From positions 2,679,001 to 2,743,000 of the forward strand of contig NZ_CM001368.1 in assembly GCF_000177215.2 (NCBI RefSeq): a stretch of 64,000 nt of DNA, in the 5' to 3' direction. The DNA comes from Solidesulfovibrio carbinoliphilus subsp. oakridgensis (lineage in GTDB: Bacteria; Desulfobacterota; Desulfovibrionia; Desulfovibrionales; Desulfovibrionaceae). Made by a program: the position numbers and the translations under genes. Numbering within the stretch: position 1 is the first letter of the stretch; every line of letters begins with the position of its first letter. Shown piece after piece: positions 44,418 to 53,513 of the stretch. The notes below the pieces were generated by a model. That model saw only the letters and a program-made list of their open reading frames with translations, did not search any database and was not told where the DNA came from.

Positions 44418-45590
44418 TCAGGCCAGCCGGGCGGCCAGGTCCGGGGGGATGACGGCATAGCCGCCGACAGCTCCCGGAGCCAGGAGGCCCAGTTCCCGGT
44501 CGCGGCCGAGGAGCCGGGCCGGGGTCGTGGTCAGGGCGGGAAGCAGGGCCTGACCCGGGAAATCCGGGTGGTCGGCCAGCAGGGCCCGGACCTCGTTCCA
44601 GAGGTCCAGGTCGTCGTTGGAGGCCAGGCTGTCCGTGCCGAGGCACAAGGGCACGCCGGCGGCGAAGAGGGCCGGGGCGTCGGCCGTGCCCACGCCGATG
44701 TGGCGGTTGCTGCGCGGGCACAGGCAGACCGCGGTCCCGGTCTCGGCCAGGAGGCGCCTGTCCGCCCCGGACAGCCACACGGCGTGGACAGCCAGGGCAT
44801 CCGGCCCCAGAAGCCCGAGGGACAGGGCCTCGGCCACGGGCGTTCGGCCGGGCGGCCGGTAGCCCTTGGGCACAAGCCGCCCCCGGAAAAGCGCGGCCAG
44901 CTCGCCCGTGCCCGTGGCCAAAAGCGCCACCTCTCCGGCCGTCTCGGCCACATGCAGGCAAAAGGGGGCGCAAAGGCGCCGGCAGGCCTCCCTGGCCCGG
45001 CGCAGGCTGTCGGGGCTGGTGGAATAGAGGGCGTGGCCGCTTGGAGCGGCCCGGACGCCGGGCGCCTGGCGGACGGCGGCTTCCAGGGCCGGGGGCAGGA
45101 CAGGCGGCAGGTCGGCCGGCGGGCGTCGAAAGCCGATATATTCGTGGCACACGAGCCCCGAAAGCCCCTGGGCCGCCAGAGCCGCGACCACGGCCGGCCC
45201 GGCCCGGCTCCCCACGTCGATGACCCCGGCCGTGCCGGTGGCGGCCATCCGCCGCACGGCCGCCGCCAGGACCGCCGCCGGCGGCGGGGACAGGTCCCGG
45301 CCGGCCAGCCAGGCGGCCCAGGCCGGGAATCCGGCCCCGCGCGGGGACTGGCCGCCAAGGCCGGAGAGTTCCAGGTGGACGTGGGCGTTTATAAGCCCGG
45401 GCACGAGCACCGCGTCGCCGAGGTCCTCGACCGGGCCGCTGAAATCGCCAAGGACCTGCCGGCGCGGGCCGGCGGCCAGGATCCGGCGGCCGGCAAAAAG
45501 CACGGCCGCGTCGTCCACGCGGCCGGCTCCGGGGATCATGGGCAGCATGAGCCGGGCCGTCACGGCGCGCGGCCGGGCAGGATGGGGCAT
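44418..45590 (-). CDS. Amidohydrolase, candidate aminofutalosine deaminase
   Basis: The product is 390 residues. It is a TIM-barrel amidohydrolase of the deaminase/chlorohydrolase group. It has the metal motif NAHVHLEL (HxH) near residue 68, FCLHVAET, and the late LCLGTDSLASNDDLDLWNEV containing the catalytic aspartate. The GTDSLASN and NAHVHLE features fit the enzymes that deaminate 6-amino-6-deoxyfutalosine in the futalosine route to menaquinone, a route used by desulfovibrios. Cytosine or guanine deaminase relatives cannot be excluded. The ATG at 45590 starts MPHPARPRAVTARLML. Confidence 0.75.
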   Translation of the reverse strand: MPHPARPRAVTARLMLPMIPGAGRVDDAAVLFAGRRILAAGPRRQVLGDFSGPVEDLGDAVLVPGLINAHVHLELSGLGGQSPRGAGFPAWAAWLAGRDLSPPPAAVLAAAVRRMAATGTAGVIDVGSRAGPAVVAALAAQGLSGLVCHEYIGFRRPPADLPPVLPPALEAAVRQAPGVRAAPSGHALYSTSPDSLRRAREACRRLCAPFCLHVAETAGEVALLATGTGELAALFRGRLVPKGYRPPGRTPVAEALSLGLLGPDALAVHAVWLSGADRRLLAETGTAVCLCPRSNRHIGVGTADAPALFAAGVPLCLGTDSLASNDDLDLWNEVRALLADHPDFPGQALLPALTTTPARLLGRDRELGLLAPGAVGGYAVIPPDLAARLA

Positions 45591-45668
45591 GGGGACCTCT
45601 TGGCCCGGACGCCGGCCATGCCGGCCGTGTCGGGCGTCCCGGGCGGAGTCCGGCGGCGAGAGGGGGCC

Positions 45669-46178
45669 CTACCGCTGGAAGACCACCAGGGACGACTTGA
45701 TAAAGGCCCGCAGCTTGTCGATGCGGTCCCCGAACTCGGCCATATTCCGCCCTGTCGGGGATTTTTTGTCCTCGAGCAGGGAGGCGTCGACGTTGTACGG
45801 CGTCTCCTTGACCTTCTGCAAGGTGGCCAGGATGTTGTCGATACGGTCGAACAGGTAGTTCTTCTCGTCCTTGGTGAAGCAGTAGGTGGTCTTGTTGTAG
45901 ATATAGTAGAGGTCGCAGAGGTTGAGCGCCAGGCCGAGGGTTTTCTCGATCCGGGCGTTGAGATCGCTGTAGAAGACGTACTCCTGGGTGTAGGGCCGCT
46001 TCTGGTCGAGTTGGTCTTGTTCCTCGATTTCCCGGATGTGGATGGCCTGGACCACAGCCTCGTTGAAATAGTTCATGAAATAATTAATGCTTTGGCGCAT
46101 GTTGGGCGTATCCGCCCGGCTTTGGCCCGCCTGGGCGAGCACAAGGACGCAGGTCAGGGCCACAAGGCATCGTTTCAT
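45669..46178 (-). CDS. Secreted helical protein of unknown function
   Basis: The product is 169 residues. A signal peptide (CLVALTCVLVLAQAGQSRA) precedes a mostly helical mature region with many tyrosines and asparagines (NYFMNYFNEAVVQAIHIREIEEQDQ, LCDLYYIYNKTTYCFTKDEKNYLFDRI). Two cysteines (near 88 and 99) could form a disulfide. Composition and GC content are lower than neighbours, as often in secreted proteins. No family recognised; it may be co-transcribed with the radical SAM gene 83 bp upstream. Confidence 0.7.
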   Translation of the reverse strand: MKRCLVALTCVLVLAQAGQSRADTPNMRQSINYFMNYFNEAVVQAIHIREIEEQDQLDQKRPYTQEYVFYSDLNARIEKTLGLALNLCDLYYIYNKTTYCFTKDEKNYLFDRIDNILATLQKVKETPYNVDASLLEDKKSPTGRNMAEFGDRIDKLRAFIKSSLVVFQR

Positions 46179-46261
46179 GGTCGTTCACCGAACGGGTTGG
46201 AGGTTTCCCGGGACCGGCAATCAGGCCCCTGACCGGGTTTGGCACGAGAGAACGACGGAAG

Positions 46262-47356
46262 TCAAACGGCCCGCGCCGCCAGGAAGAAATCCTCCCGGTC
46301 CTCGAAGCGCACGGTCCCGGGCCCGAGCCCGAGGGCCTGGTAGCGCGGGACAAGCTCGCGGCCGTGGCCGAAAAACTGGCCCGCGAACCGGGCCGGCGCG
46401 GCCAGGCCCGCCGCCGGCCCGCCGAGGGCCCGGACCTCGGCGGCGACCAGGTCGCAAAGGGCCAGGGCCCGGACCCGGGCGCCCAGGGCCGGATGGACAG
46501 GCCCGGCCAGGATGGCGGCATCGAAATCCGGCTGCGGGGCCAGGCCAATCCGAGCCACCCGGGCCCCGGCCCGCCACAGGACCGGCAGGGCCCCGGCCAG
46601 GGCGGCAAGCGTCGTGCCGAGGTCCCAGGGGGCGTACCGGCCGGCCCGGTACAGGGCGGCAAGGGGCGTGCCCGCGACCACCAGGCAGGGGTAGAGGCGC
46701 ACGATCTCCGGGCCAAGGGCCGCGGTCTCGGCCGCGTCCCGGGCGAAGGCCGCCGGCGTGTGGCCCGGGAGCCCGGGCAAGAGCTGGAGCCCGAGGGACA
46801 GGCCGGCGGCCCGGACGGCCCGGGCCGCCCGGCGGGTGGCGGCGGCGTCGTGGCCCCGGCCCGAGGCGGCCAGGACGCCGTCGTCAAAGGTCTGGGCCCC
46901 GAGTTCGACGAGCGAGAGGCCGGCGGCGGCCAGCCGGGCCAGCCGGGCCGGGTCGCAGGCGTCCGGCCGGGTCGAGCACCGCACCCGGGTGACGAGGCCC
47001 CTTTCCCGCAGGCGGATGGCTTCGGCCAGGAACCGCTCGGGCCAGGGCTCGGGCAGGCCGGTGAAAACGCCGCCGTAAAAGGCCAGTTCGTAGGGGCCGC
47101 GCCCGGCCCGGCCGGCCGCTTCGAGACCGGCGCTCATGGCGTCCAGGGTCCGGGACAGGGGCCGGGGCGGCCGGCCGGTCTGGAGAGGCTGGGCGCAAAA
47201 GAGGCAGCGGCCCGGACAGCCCTTGAATGTCAGGAAAACCGGCCAGACCGGGCCGGCCGTTCCCCCGGGCTCGGGATGCCGGAAAAATCGGCCTGCCCGG
47301 CCGGCTTTGGGCCCGTTCCCGGCCGCCTGGCCGCGGCCTTGTGGCGTCACCTGCAA
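46262..47356 (-). CDS. Radical SAM protein (YhcC/Elp3-like)
   Basis: The product is 364 residues. The 4Fe-4S/SAM motif is CPGRCLFC (Cys47, Cys51, Cys54), followed by features of the Elp3-like radical SAM fold (YELAFYGGVFTGLP, VRCSTRPDACDP, LVELGAQTFDD, GLQLLPGLPGHT). It has no acetyltransferase domain. The likely start is TTG at 47356, preceded by TAGGAG at 7-nt spacing; no ATG lies near the beginning of the domain. Substrate unknown. It is divergent from the HIT-protein gene. Confidence 0.85.
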   Translation of the reverse strand: MQVTPQGRGQAAGNGPKAGRAGRFFRHPEPGGTAGPVWPVFLTFKGCPGRCLFCAQPLQTGRPPRPLSRTLDAMSAGLEAAGRAGRGPYELAFYGGVFTGLPEPWPERFLAEAIRLRERGLVTRVRCSTRPDACDPARLARLAAAGLSLVELGAQTFDDGVLAASGRGHDAAATRRAARAVRAAGLSLGLQLLPGLPGHTPAAFARDAAETAALGPEIVRLYPCLVVAGTPLAALYRAGRYAPWDLGTTLAALAGALPVLWRAGARVARIGLAPQPDFDAAILAGPVHPALGARVRALALCDLVAAEVRALGGPAAGLAAPARFAGQFFGHGRELVPRYQALGLGPGTVRFEDREDFFLAARAV

Positions 47357-47502
47357 TATTTTTCTCCTAAGCCTCTTGAAAAAATGCTTTTCCTTGACTA
47401 TCAGGAAGGCAATGCGTTTGCCCGGCCCAGGCTTCGCCCTGGCCGGCCGCTACGGACGCAACAGGCGCGCCAAACCGCGCGCCACGGGAGGGGCCACACG
47501 TC

Positions 47503-47931
47503 ATGGAACACGCGGACTGCCTTTTCTGCAAGATCGTCAAGGGCGCGATCCCTTGCGCCAAAGTTTACGAAACCGAGGCCGTGTTGGCCTTCCTGGACAT
47601 CAACCCCGTGACCCCGGGCCATACCCTGGTCATTCCCAAGGCGCACCACCCCACCCTGTTCGACCTGCCCGAGGAGGTCGGCTGCCGCCTGTTCGCGGCG
47701 CTGCCCCCCCTTGGCCGGGCCATCCTGGAAGCCACCGGAGCCACCGGGCTCAACGTCCAGATGAACAACCGCGAATCGGCCGGCCAGGTGATCTTCCACG
47801 CCCACCTGCACCTGATCCCGCGCCGCGCCGGCGACGGCCTGCACCTGTGGCCAAGCCGCCCCTATCCTGATGACGCGGCCAGGGAGGCCGTGGCCCGGGC
47901 CGTGCGCGAGGCCCTCACGGCCGCTTCCTAG
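47503..47931 (+). CDS. HIT-family nucleotide hydrolase/transferase
   Basis: The product is 142 residues. It begins MEHADCLFCKIVKGAIPCAKVYE, with the CxxC-like cysteines of HINT proteins. The histidine triad is HAHLHLI near residue 101. HINT enzymes hydrolyse adenosine phosphoramidates or related nucleotides. Length is slightly above the usual 110-115 owing to a helical C-terminal extension. The ATG is preceded by GGAGGGGCC. It stands 108 bp before the IHF-like gene. Confidence 0.9.
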   Translation: MEHADCLFCKIVKGAIPCAKVYETEAVLAFLDINPVTPGHTLVIPKAHHPTLFDLPEEVGCRLFAALPPLGRAILEATGATGLNVQMNNRESAGQVIFHAHLHLIPRRAGDGLHLWPSRPYPDDAAREAVARAVREALTAAS

Positions 47932-48039
47932 AAGCGTCCCGGCCGGGCTTCCCCGGGCATCCCCATGATCCGAGTGGTCCCAGGCAACGACCGCAACCGC
48001 ATCACGACTCCTCAAAACGCCACTGCGCCGGAGAACGCC

Positions 48040-48342
48040 ATGAACGGAAAAACCCTCACCAAGGCCGACATCGTCGATTACATCTATGAAAAGACCGAAC
48101 GCAACCGGGCCGAGGTCAAGGTCCTGGTGGACCACCTGCTCGAGCTCATGAAGCAGTCGATCAAAAAAGACCATTCGCTGCTGGTCAGCGGGTTCGGCAA
48201 GTTCGAATCCTACGACAAGAAGGCGCGCAAGGGCCGCAATCCCCAGACCAACGAATCCATCATGCTGCCGCCGCGCAAGGTGGTGGTGTTTCGGCTCTCG
48301 CGCAAGTTCCGGGCCGAGCTCAATCCCGACGAAGTGCTGTAG
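48040..48342 (+). CDS. ihfA: HU/IHF-family DNA-bending protein (IHF alpha-like)
   Basis: The product is 100 residues. Features include MNGKTLTKADIVDYIYEKTERNRAEVKVLVDHLLELMK, then GFGKFESYDKKARKGRNPQTNESIMLPPRKVVVFRLSRKFR, where the beta-arm with the conserved RNP (KGRNPQT) inserts into the minor groove. The tail suits the IHF alpha class, but HU-type assignment cannot be excluded from sequence alone. The ATG at 48040 follows CCGGAGAACG; the frame is open upstream to 47965. It bends DNA, and sigma-54 promoters such as the one at 16639 often need IHF. Confidence 0.9.
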   Translation: MNGKTLTKADIVDYIYEKTERNRAEVKVLVDHLLELMKQSIKKDHSLLVSGFGKFESYDKKARKGRNPQTNESIMLPPRKVVVFRLSRKFRAELNPDEVL

Positions 48343-48355
48343 CCGCCCCGCCGCC

Positions 48356-49102
48356 TCACTGGGCCAGGACGAACGCCCCGGCAAAGACCGAACCCAGCCG
48401 GATCCTGGCCTCCTCGGCGGCGGCCTCGGTCGGGAAGGTGCCGGCATGGACCCGGAAGAACCGGGTGCCGTCGATTTCCTTGTAGTGGACGCGCGAGCCG
48501 GCATAGCCGGCGGCCACCAGCCGGGAATAGAGCCTGTCCGCGTTTTCCCGCCGGGTGAACGCCCCCACCTGCACATAGAACGGGCCGGGCAGTTCCCCAT
48601 CCGGCAACAGTCCCGGCACATCCCCTTCCACTTCCACCCGCACCCGGGCCGTGCCCCGGCCGTGGACGCCCAGTTCCCTGGCTCCGGCCAGGGACAGGTC
48701 GATGATGCGGCCGGCCACGAAGGGTCCCCGGTCGTTGACCCGAAGCGTCATGGAGCGGCCGTTCTCCAGGTTGGTCACCCGGACCATGGTGTGCATGGGC
48801 AAGAGCTTGTGGGCGCAGGTCGCCTGGTACTGGTCGTAGATTTCGCCGTTCGAGGTCGAATGGCCGTGGAAGCCCGGGCCGTACCAGGAGGCGATGCCCT
48901 CCTCGCGGTAGCCCCTGGCCGAGCGTAGCGGCGTGTAGGTGACGCCCTTTATCGTATAGGGGCGCAGGGTGGCCGGCTCGCGACCCGTGGCCCGCGGGAT
49001 CGGAGCCTTGGCCGCGCAGCCCCACAGGGCGAGGACGGCCAGGACCGCCGCCAACGGCCGGAGCCAATCCCGAAGAAACGCGCGGCGCAGGCGGTACGTC
49101 AT
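48356..49102 (-). CDS. rlpA: RlpA-family septal lytic transglycosylase lipoprotein
   Basis: The product is 248 residues. The lipoprotein signal ends at LALWGC (Cys29). The RlpA double-psi barrel (about 68-150) has GIASWYGPGFHGHSTSNGEIYD and VNDRGPFVAGRIIDLS. A C-terminal SPOR domain (about 170-248; FYVQVGAFTRRENADRLYSRL) binds denuded septal glycan. It cleaves peptidoglycan at the outer membrane during cell separation. The start at 49102 lies shortly downstream of the c-di-GMP gene on the same strand; the stop is 13 bp from the convergent ihfA stop. Confidence 0.92.
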   Translation of the reverse strand: MTYRLRRAFLRDWLRPLAAVLAVLALWGCAAKAPIPRATGREPATLRPYTIKGVTYTPLRSARGYREEGIASWYGPGFHGHSTSNGEIYDQYQATCAHKLLPMHTMVRVTNLENGRSMTLRVNDRGPFVAGRIIDLSLAGARELGVHGRGTARVRVEVEGDVPGLLPDGELPGPFYVQVGAFTRRENADRLYSRLVAAGYAGSRVHYKEIDGTRFFRVHAGTFPTEAAAEEARIRLGSVFAGAFVLAQ

Positions 49103-49158
49103 GGCGGCGTGGTAGCCGTTTGCGCCGGCGCGGGCAACCCTTTCCTGAAAAAGACGCG

Positions 49159-51297
49159 CTACTCGGCGGCCTCGGCCCCGTGGCGGCCGAGAAGCTCCAG
49201 AAGCCGGTCCTCGACCAGGGGCCGGGCGTAGTAATAGCCCTGGCCCAGGTCGCAGCCAAGCGCCGCCAGGTCGTCGAGCTGGCCCATGGTCTCGATGCCC
49301 TCGGCCACCACCTCGTAGCCCAGGTTGTGGGCCAGGCTGACCACCGAACGGACGATGACCCGGTTGCCGTGCTCCTCCATGCCCGAGACGAATCCCCGGT
49401 CGATCTTGAGCGTGTCGATGGGGAAGCGCTGCAGATAGGAGAGCGAGGAATAACCGGTGCCGAAGTCGTCGATGCCGATGCCGACGCCCAGCTCGCGCAG
49501 GCCCCGAAGCTTCAGCATGGCCGACTCCGGGTGCTCCATGAGGATGCTTTCCGTGATCTCGAGCTTGAGGTCGGCGGCGGGCATGCTCTCGCGGCGAAGG
49601 GTCGTCACCACCTGCTTGACCAGCTCCGGCTGGGTGAACTGGCGGGCGGAGAGGTTGACGGACATGAAAAAGGGCTTCTGGCCAAGGACGGTTTGCCGCC
49701 AGCGGACAAAGGCCCGGCAGGCCTCGGCCAGGACCAGGGCACCAAGGGGAATGATGAGCCCGCTTTGCTCGGCGGCCGGAATGAATTCGCCCGGCGGCAC
49801 GAGCTCCCCGTCGCTGCGTTTCCAGCGGACCAGCGCCTCGACCCCGCGCGGGGCCAGGGTTTTGAGGCAGAAGATCGGCTGGTAGTGGACCACGAATTCG
49901 CCCCGGTCGAGGGCCAGGCGCAGGTTGGTTTCGAGGTCCATGACCCGCTCGGCCCGCTCCCGCATGGACCAGTCGAAGACCCGGACCCGGCCGCGGCCGG
50001 CGGTGCGGGCGCTGCCCATGGCGATGGCCGCGTTTTGCAGGAGCTCCTCGGGCCGGTCGTAGTCGGCGGGCCCGAGGACCACGCCCATGCTGGCCGTGAT
50101 GTAGAATTGCCGGCCCTCGACGGTAAAGGGCACCCGCAGATGCTCGCGGATGGCCTTGACGATGCGCAACGCGTCCGCCGGGGAGGCGATCTCCTCCAGA
50201 AGCACCACGAACTCGTCGCCGCCGACCCGGGCCACGGTGTCGAGCTGGCGGACCTCGCGGCGCAGCCTGTCGGCCACCCGCCGCAGGAGCGCGTCGCCAG
50301 CCAGATGGCCGAGGCTGTCGTTTATGAGCTTGAACCGGTCGAGATCGAGAAAGAGCAGGGCGTAGATATAGTTGGCCCGCCGCCTGGCCCGTTCGATGGC
50401 CCGGGTGATGCGGTCCAGGCACAGGGCCCGGTTGGGGAGCCCGGTCAGGGCGTCGTGGAAGGTCCGGTAGCGCAGCCGCTCCTCGCCGTGCTTGCGTTCG
50501 GTCACGTCCTCCAGGGCCACGGCCACCTGGCCGGGCTGGGGGCTGTAGGCCTGGGCCAGGAAATACAGGTTGCAGTCGGAGAGGAAGTTCTCGAACCGCA
50601 CCGACCGGCCGGAGCTGGCCGCCTCCTCCAGGGTTTCGAGCCAGAAGGCCTCGATGCCCGGGAAGATGCCGCGCATGGTGCGGCCGATGACCGCGGACGA
50701 GGCCAGTCCGGTCATCTTCTCGAAGGCCGGGTTGGCGTCGAGGATGCGGAAATCCCCGGGCCCGTCCTCGGCCGGCATGTGTTCGAGGAGGAGGAAGGCG
50801 TTTAGCATGCCGGCGAACAGTTCCCGGTAGCGCTGCTCGCTTTTCTTGAGCTCCTGCTCGGTGCGGTGCTTGAACAGGGCCACTTCCACGGCCGTGCGCA
50901 GCCAGTTCTCGTCCACGGGCTTGAGCACATAGCCGTAGGGCGCGGACCGCTTGGCCCGCTGGAGCGTGACCTGGTCGGTGTGGGAGGTGAGGAAGATGAC
51001 CGGGATATCGGACTCGGCCTGGATCCGGCAGGCGGCGTCCACCCCGTCCATGTCGCCCTTGAGGAAGATGTCCATGAGGACGAGGTCCGGACGCAGGCTC
51101 TCGCACAGCTCCAAGGCCTCGGCCCCGGAGCCCGCAACCCCGGCCAGGCAGTAGCCGAGGCGGCGCAGGATGGCCTTGAGGTCCAGGGCCACGATGCGCT
51201 CGTCCTCCACCACCAGGATGCGCGGCTCCCGGCCGCCGAGGCCGTTTGTGGCCAGCGCGTGGGCCGCGCACGGAGTTTCCAGAGTACGGGCGATCAC
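49159..51297 (-). CDS. REC-PAS-GGDEF-EAL c-di-GMP response regulator
   Basis: The product is 712 residues. The intact receiver (about 25-140) has ILVVEDERIV, LVLMDIFLKG with the phospho-aspartate, PVIFLTSHTD and YVLKPVDE. It is followed by PAS (about 150-270), GGDEF (about 280-440; RQLD inhibitory site, then TVARVGGDEF) and EAL (about 450-705; VEALVRW, NLSARQ, EITESI, DDFGTGYSS, EGIE). All catalytic residues of both output domains appear present. The start is GTG at 51297 with GGGAGAAG. No cognate kinase gene is adjacent, so it is an orphan regulator. It leads into rlpA, 56 bp downstream on the same strand. Confidence 0.93.
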   Translation of the reverse strand: MIARTLETPCAAHALATNGLGGREPRILVVEDERIVALDLKAILRRLGYCLAGVAGSGAEALELCESLRPDLVLMDIFLKGDMDGVDAACRIQAESDIPVIFLTSHTDQVTLQRAKRSAPYGYVLKPVDENWLRTAVEVALFKHRTEQELKKSEQRYRELFAGMLNAFLLLEHMPAEDGPGDFRILDANPAFEKMTGLASSAVIGRTMRGIFPGIEAFWLETLEEAASSGRSVRFENFLSDCNLYFLAQAYSPQPGQVAVALEDVTERKHGEERLRYRTFHDALTGLPNRALCLDRITRAIERARRRANYIYALLFLDLDRFKLINDSLGHLAGDALLRRVADRLRREVRQLDTVARVGGDEFVVLLEEIASPADALRIVKAIREHLRVPFTVEGRQFYITASMGVVLGPADYDRPEELLQNAAIAMGSARTAGRGRVRVFDWSMRERAERVMDLETNLRLALDRGEFVVHYQPIFCLKTLAPRGVEALVRWKRSDGELVPPGEFIPAAEQSGLIIPLGALVLAEACRAFVRWRQTVLGQKPFFMSVNLSARQFTQPELVKQVVTTLRRESMPAADLKLEITESILMEHPESAMLKLRGLRELGVGIGIDDFGTGYSSLSYLQRFPIDTLKIDRGFVSGMEEHGNRVIVRSVVSLAHNLGYEVVAEGIETMGQLDDLAALGCDLGQGYYYARPLVEDRLLELLGRHGAEAAE

Positions 51298-51548
51298 ATC
51301 TTCTCCCGAATTTCAAGCCCTATGGAACACGGTTTCCAGGTTTGACCCTTTTGCCGGGGGCTGTAAAGCCTCGCGGGCCGGACGGCGGCCCCCGGCGTTC
51401 TTTTTTTCACGAATTGTGCCAGAACGGCATCGAGGGCCCGGGCGGATTTTCCCGGGCAAAACCCCGCCGGGACCGGGGGAAATCGCCAAGGGAACGGACG
51501 GATCGTCAAGAAAGCTGACAGCCTGGCCCGGAACCCGGCCCCCCCGCC

Positions 51549-52076
51549 CTACTCCCGTGACGCGGCCCGGCGGCTTAAGACCAGGGCCAGGGCCGTGGTC
51601 AGCTTGACCAGTTCCACGTTGTTTTTGCGCACCACCCGGGCCAGCCGCCGGGCCAGGGCCGTGACCAGCCGGACGCCGATATCCGGCCGCTTGGCCAGGA
51701 AGGCGAAAAAACGGTCCCGGTCGATGCGCAAAAACCGGCAGTCGGTCAGGCAGGCCACCCTGGCCGAGCGGATGTCGCGGTCCAAAAGGGCCATTTCCCC
51801 GAAAAAGGGGCTTTGGGCGTCGGTCAGCTCGGCCAGGGTCTTGCCCGCCCGCTCGGCGTCGAGGACCGGCATGTCCAGGCCTTTGAGCACCATGGACTTG
51901 CTGACGCGCACCGTGCCGGCGACCAGGATGAACATGTCGTCCCCGGGCTCGCCCTCGACGATGACGTCGCGGCCGGCCGGCAGCGCCACCGTGTCGAACC
52001 AGGGGCGCACGGCCGCCAGTTCCTCGGCCGAAAGGCCGGCGAAAAGCTCGGCCCGGGTCCAGGAATCGTCGCTCAT
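51549..52076 (-). CDS. Cyclic-nucleotide-binding domain protein (no HTH)
   Basis: The product is 175 residues: a Crp-type cyclic-nucleotide-binding beta-barrel (about 12-130) with a C-terminal helical tail. The phosphate-binding cassette reads FFGEMALLDRDIRSARV, with the key glutamate and arginine. No DNA-binding domain follows. Its start overlaps the stop of the K+ channel gene by 4 nt (ATGA). The pair resembles a cyclic-nucleotide-gated channel split into two chains; whether the domain binds cAMP, cGMP or another ligand is open. Confidence 0.85.
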   Translation of the reverse strand: MSDDSWTRAELFAGLSAEELAAVRPWFDTVALPAGRDVIVEGEPGDDMFILVAGTVRVSKSMVLKGLDMPVLDAERAGKTLAELTDAQSPFFGEMALLDRDIRSARVACLTDCRFLRIDRDRFFAFLAKRPDIGVRLVTALARRLARVVRKNNVELVKLTTALALVLSRRAASRE

Positions 52077-53278
52077 AGCCCGCCTCCGGTTTCGGGTCCG
52101 GCCGCTTGCCGGGCCTCGGCCGGGTCGTCCGGCGCGCCGCTGGCCAGGACGATCAGGCCGTCGAAGCCGGCCAGGTCCAGCCCGTCGCCGGGATTGACCA
52201 CCACCTGGGGCCCCTGGCTGCCGATGCGCCCTTCCTGGCCGTAGGCGGCGAAGAGCTCCAGGATGAACTGGTCAAGGGCCGAGTCCGCGTCGAGGAGGTC
52301 CTTGATGGCGATGTCGCGCTTGACCCGAAAGACGGCCACCGGCAGCCCCCCGCCTCCGGCCATGGCCCGGGCCACCAGCTCGGACCAGGAAAGCCCCTTC
52401 TCCTCCCGGGTGAGGACCCGGGCGGCCATGCCCCGGCGGCCCGGCCGGCCGAGCAGGCTCTCCAGGAAGTGCCACAGGGCCGGATGCTCGCCCATGGCCC
52501 CCAGGGCCCGGCCGGCCAGCTCGCCCCGGATGAGGGTCACGTCGACGCCGGCGCGGTTCAGGTGCTTGCGGTTGGCTTCGAGCAGGGCCTCGGCGTAGAG
52601 CCGGACCTTGGGGGCGAGGCTGCGGACGGTCAGGGCGGCAAGCAGGCTCTGCTGGTCGGCCTCCTCCGGGGAGAGCCCTTCCTGGGACAGGATGTAGGCC
52701 ACCCGGGCCGTGGCCGGCGAGGCCCGGCCAAGGACGGCCTCCTGGGCGGGATTGCCCCGGCAAAAGGCCAGCCGGTCGCCAAGGCCCAGGTCCACGGCCA
52801 CGGCGTCGAAGGCCTCCGGGGTCAGGGGGGCCACCAGGACCACGGCCGGGCCGCGGCTCGGGGCGGCCGCGCCGGCCAGGGTGCGGATCAGTTCCGGGGC
52901 CTGGGCGTTAAATCCCAGGACAAGGGTGTGTCCGTTGGTTTTCACTGGCAAAAGCCCCTGGCGTTTGCGGTTTTTGCGTTCCATGAGGGCCGAGGCCAGG
53001 CTGCCGGTCAGGGCGGCCATGATGCCGATGCCCGTGGCCATGATGCACATGCCGATGAGCCGTCCGGGCACGGTCGTGGGCACGATGTCGCCGTAGCCGA
53101 CGGTGGTGACCGTGACCATGGCCCACCACAGGGCGTCGAAGAGGGTCCGGTCGGGATTGTCGCGCAGTTCGAAGAAGTAGAACCCGAGGGTGGCCACGAC
53201 CAGGATGGCCAGGACCAGGGCCAGGGAGGTGACCAGGGAGGAGGCGAGGAGCCTTCGCCAGAGGACTTTGGCCGGCAT
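52073..53278 (-). CDS. Two-TM potassium channel with RCK-like cytosolic domains
   Basis: The product is 401 residues. TM1 (about 14-36), a pore helix with the selectivity filter TVGYGD (59-64) and TM2 (about 74-96) form a KcsA/MthK-type pore. The cytosolic part resembles a TrkA-N/RCK domain (HTLVLGFNAQAPELIRTLAG), but the usual GxGxxG dinucleotide loop reads GFNAQA, so NAD binding is doubtful. A further C-terminal region ends in a proline/alanine-rich tail. It is translationally coupled to the separate cyclic-nucleotide-binding protein. Confidence 0.9.
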   Translation of the reverse strand: MPAKVLWRRLLASSLVTSLALVLAILVVATLGFYFFELRDNPDRTLFDALWWAMVTVTTVGYGDIVPTTVPGRLIGMCIMATGIGIMAALTGSLASALMERKNRKRQGLLPVKTNGHTLVLGFNAQAPELIRTLAGAAAPSRGPAVVLVAPLTPEAFDAVAVDLGLGDRLAFCRGNPAQEAVLGRASPATARVAYILSQEGLSPEEADQQSLLAALTVRSLAPKVRLYAEALLEANRKHLNRAGVDVTLIRGELAGRALGAMGEHPALWHFLESLLGRPGRRGMAARVLTREEKGLSWSELVARAMAGGGGLPVAVFRVKRDIAIKDLLDADSALDQFILELFAAYGQEGRIGSQGPQVVVNPGDGLDLAGFDGLIVLASGAPDDPAEARQAAGPETGGGL

Positions 53279-53415
53279 CAGCCGCGCCCGCCGTGCCCAA
53301 AAGAGGCCGCCAGGCCGGCCCGGCCGGTTTGCCGCGCTCGCATGGCTTTCGTGCTAGAGGATTTGCGCCCCGTCCGCCAGTGAAACGACCGAAAAAAACC
53401 CCGTCCCCCCTTTCC

Positions 53416-53502
53416 GGGGGTCCGGGGGGATGATCCCCCCGGCGGGTCCAGGGCAGAGCCCTGGTGGAGTCCGGGGCAACGCCCCGGCCGCCGGAGGCTT
53501 CT
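53416..53502 (-). repeat. Dispersed 3'-end hairpin repeat, copy 11 (reverse, three hairpins)
   Basis: After the stop at 53514 on the minus strand: GAAGCCTCCGGCGGCC with hairpin GGGGCGTTGCCCC, linker GGACTCCAC, hairpin CAGGGCTCTGCCCTG, linker GACCCGCC, hairpin GGGGGGATCATCCCCCC, then GGACCCCC. This is the longest copy and the clearest view of the repeating hairpin-linker unit of about 22-24 bp. Confidence 0.85.
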
Positions 53503-53513
53503 TCGTCTTTACC

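Noticed and set aside
49103-51316. Long extension of the rlpA frame to 986 codons
   Set aside because: Antiphase reading of the REC-PAS-GGDEF-EAL gene; rlpA proper has its own lipoprotein signal starting at 49102.
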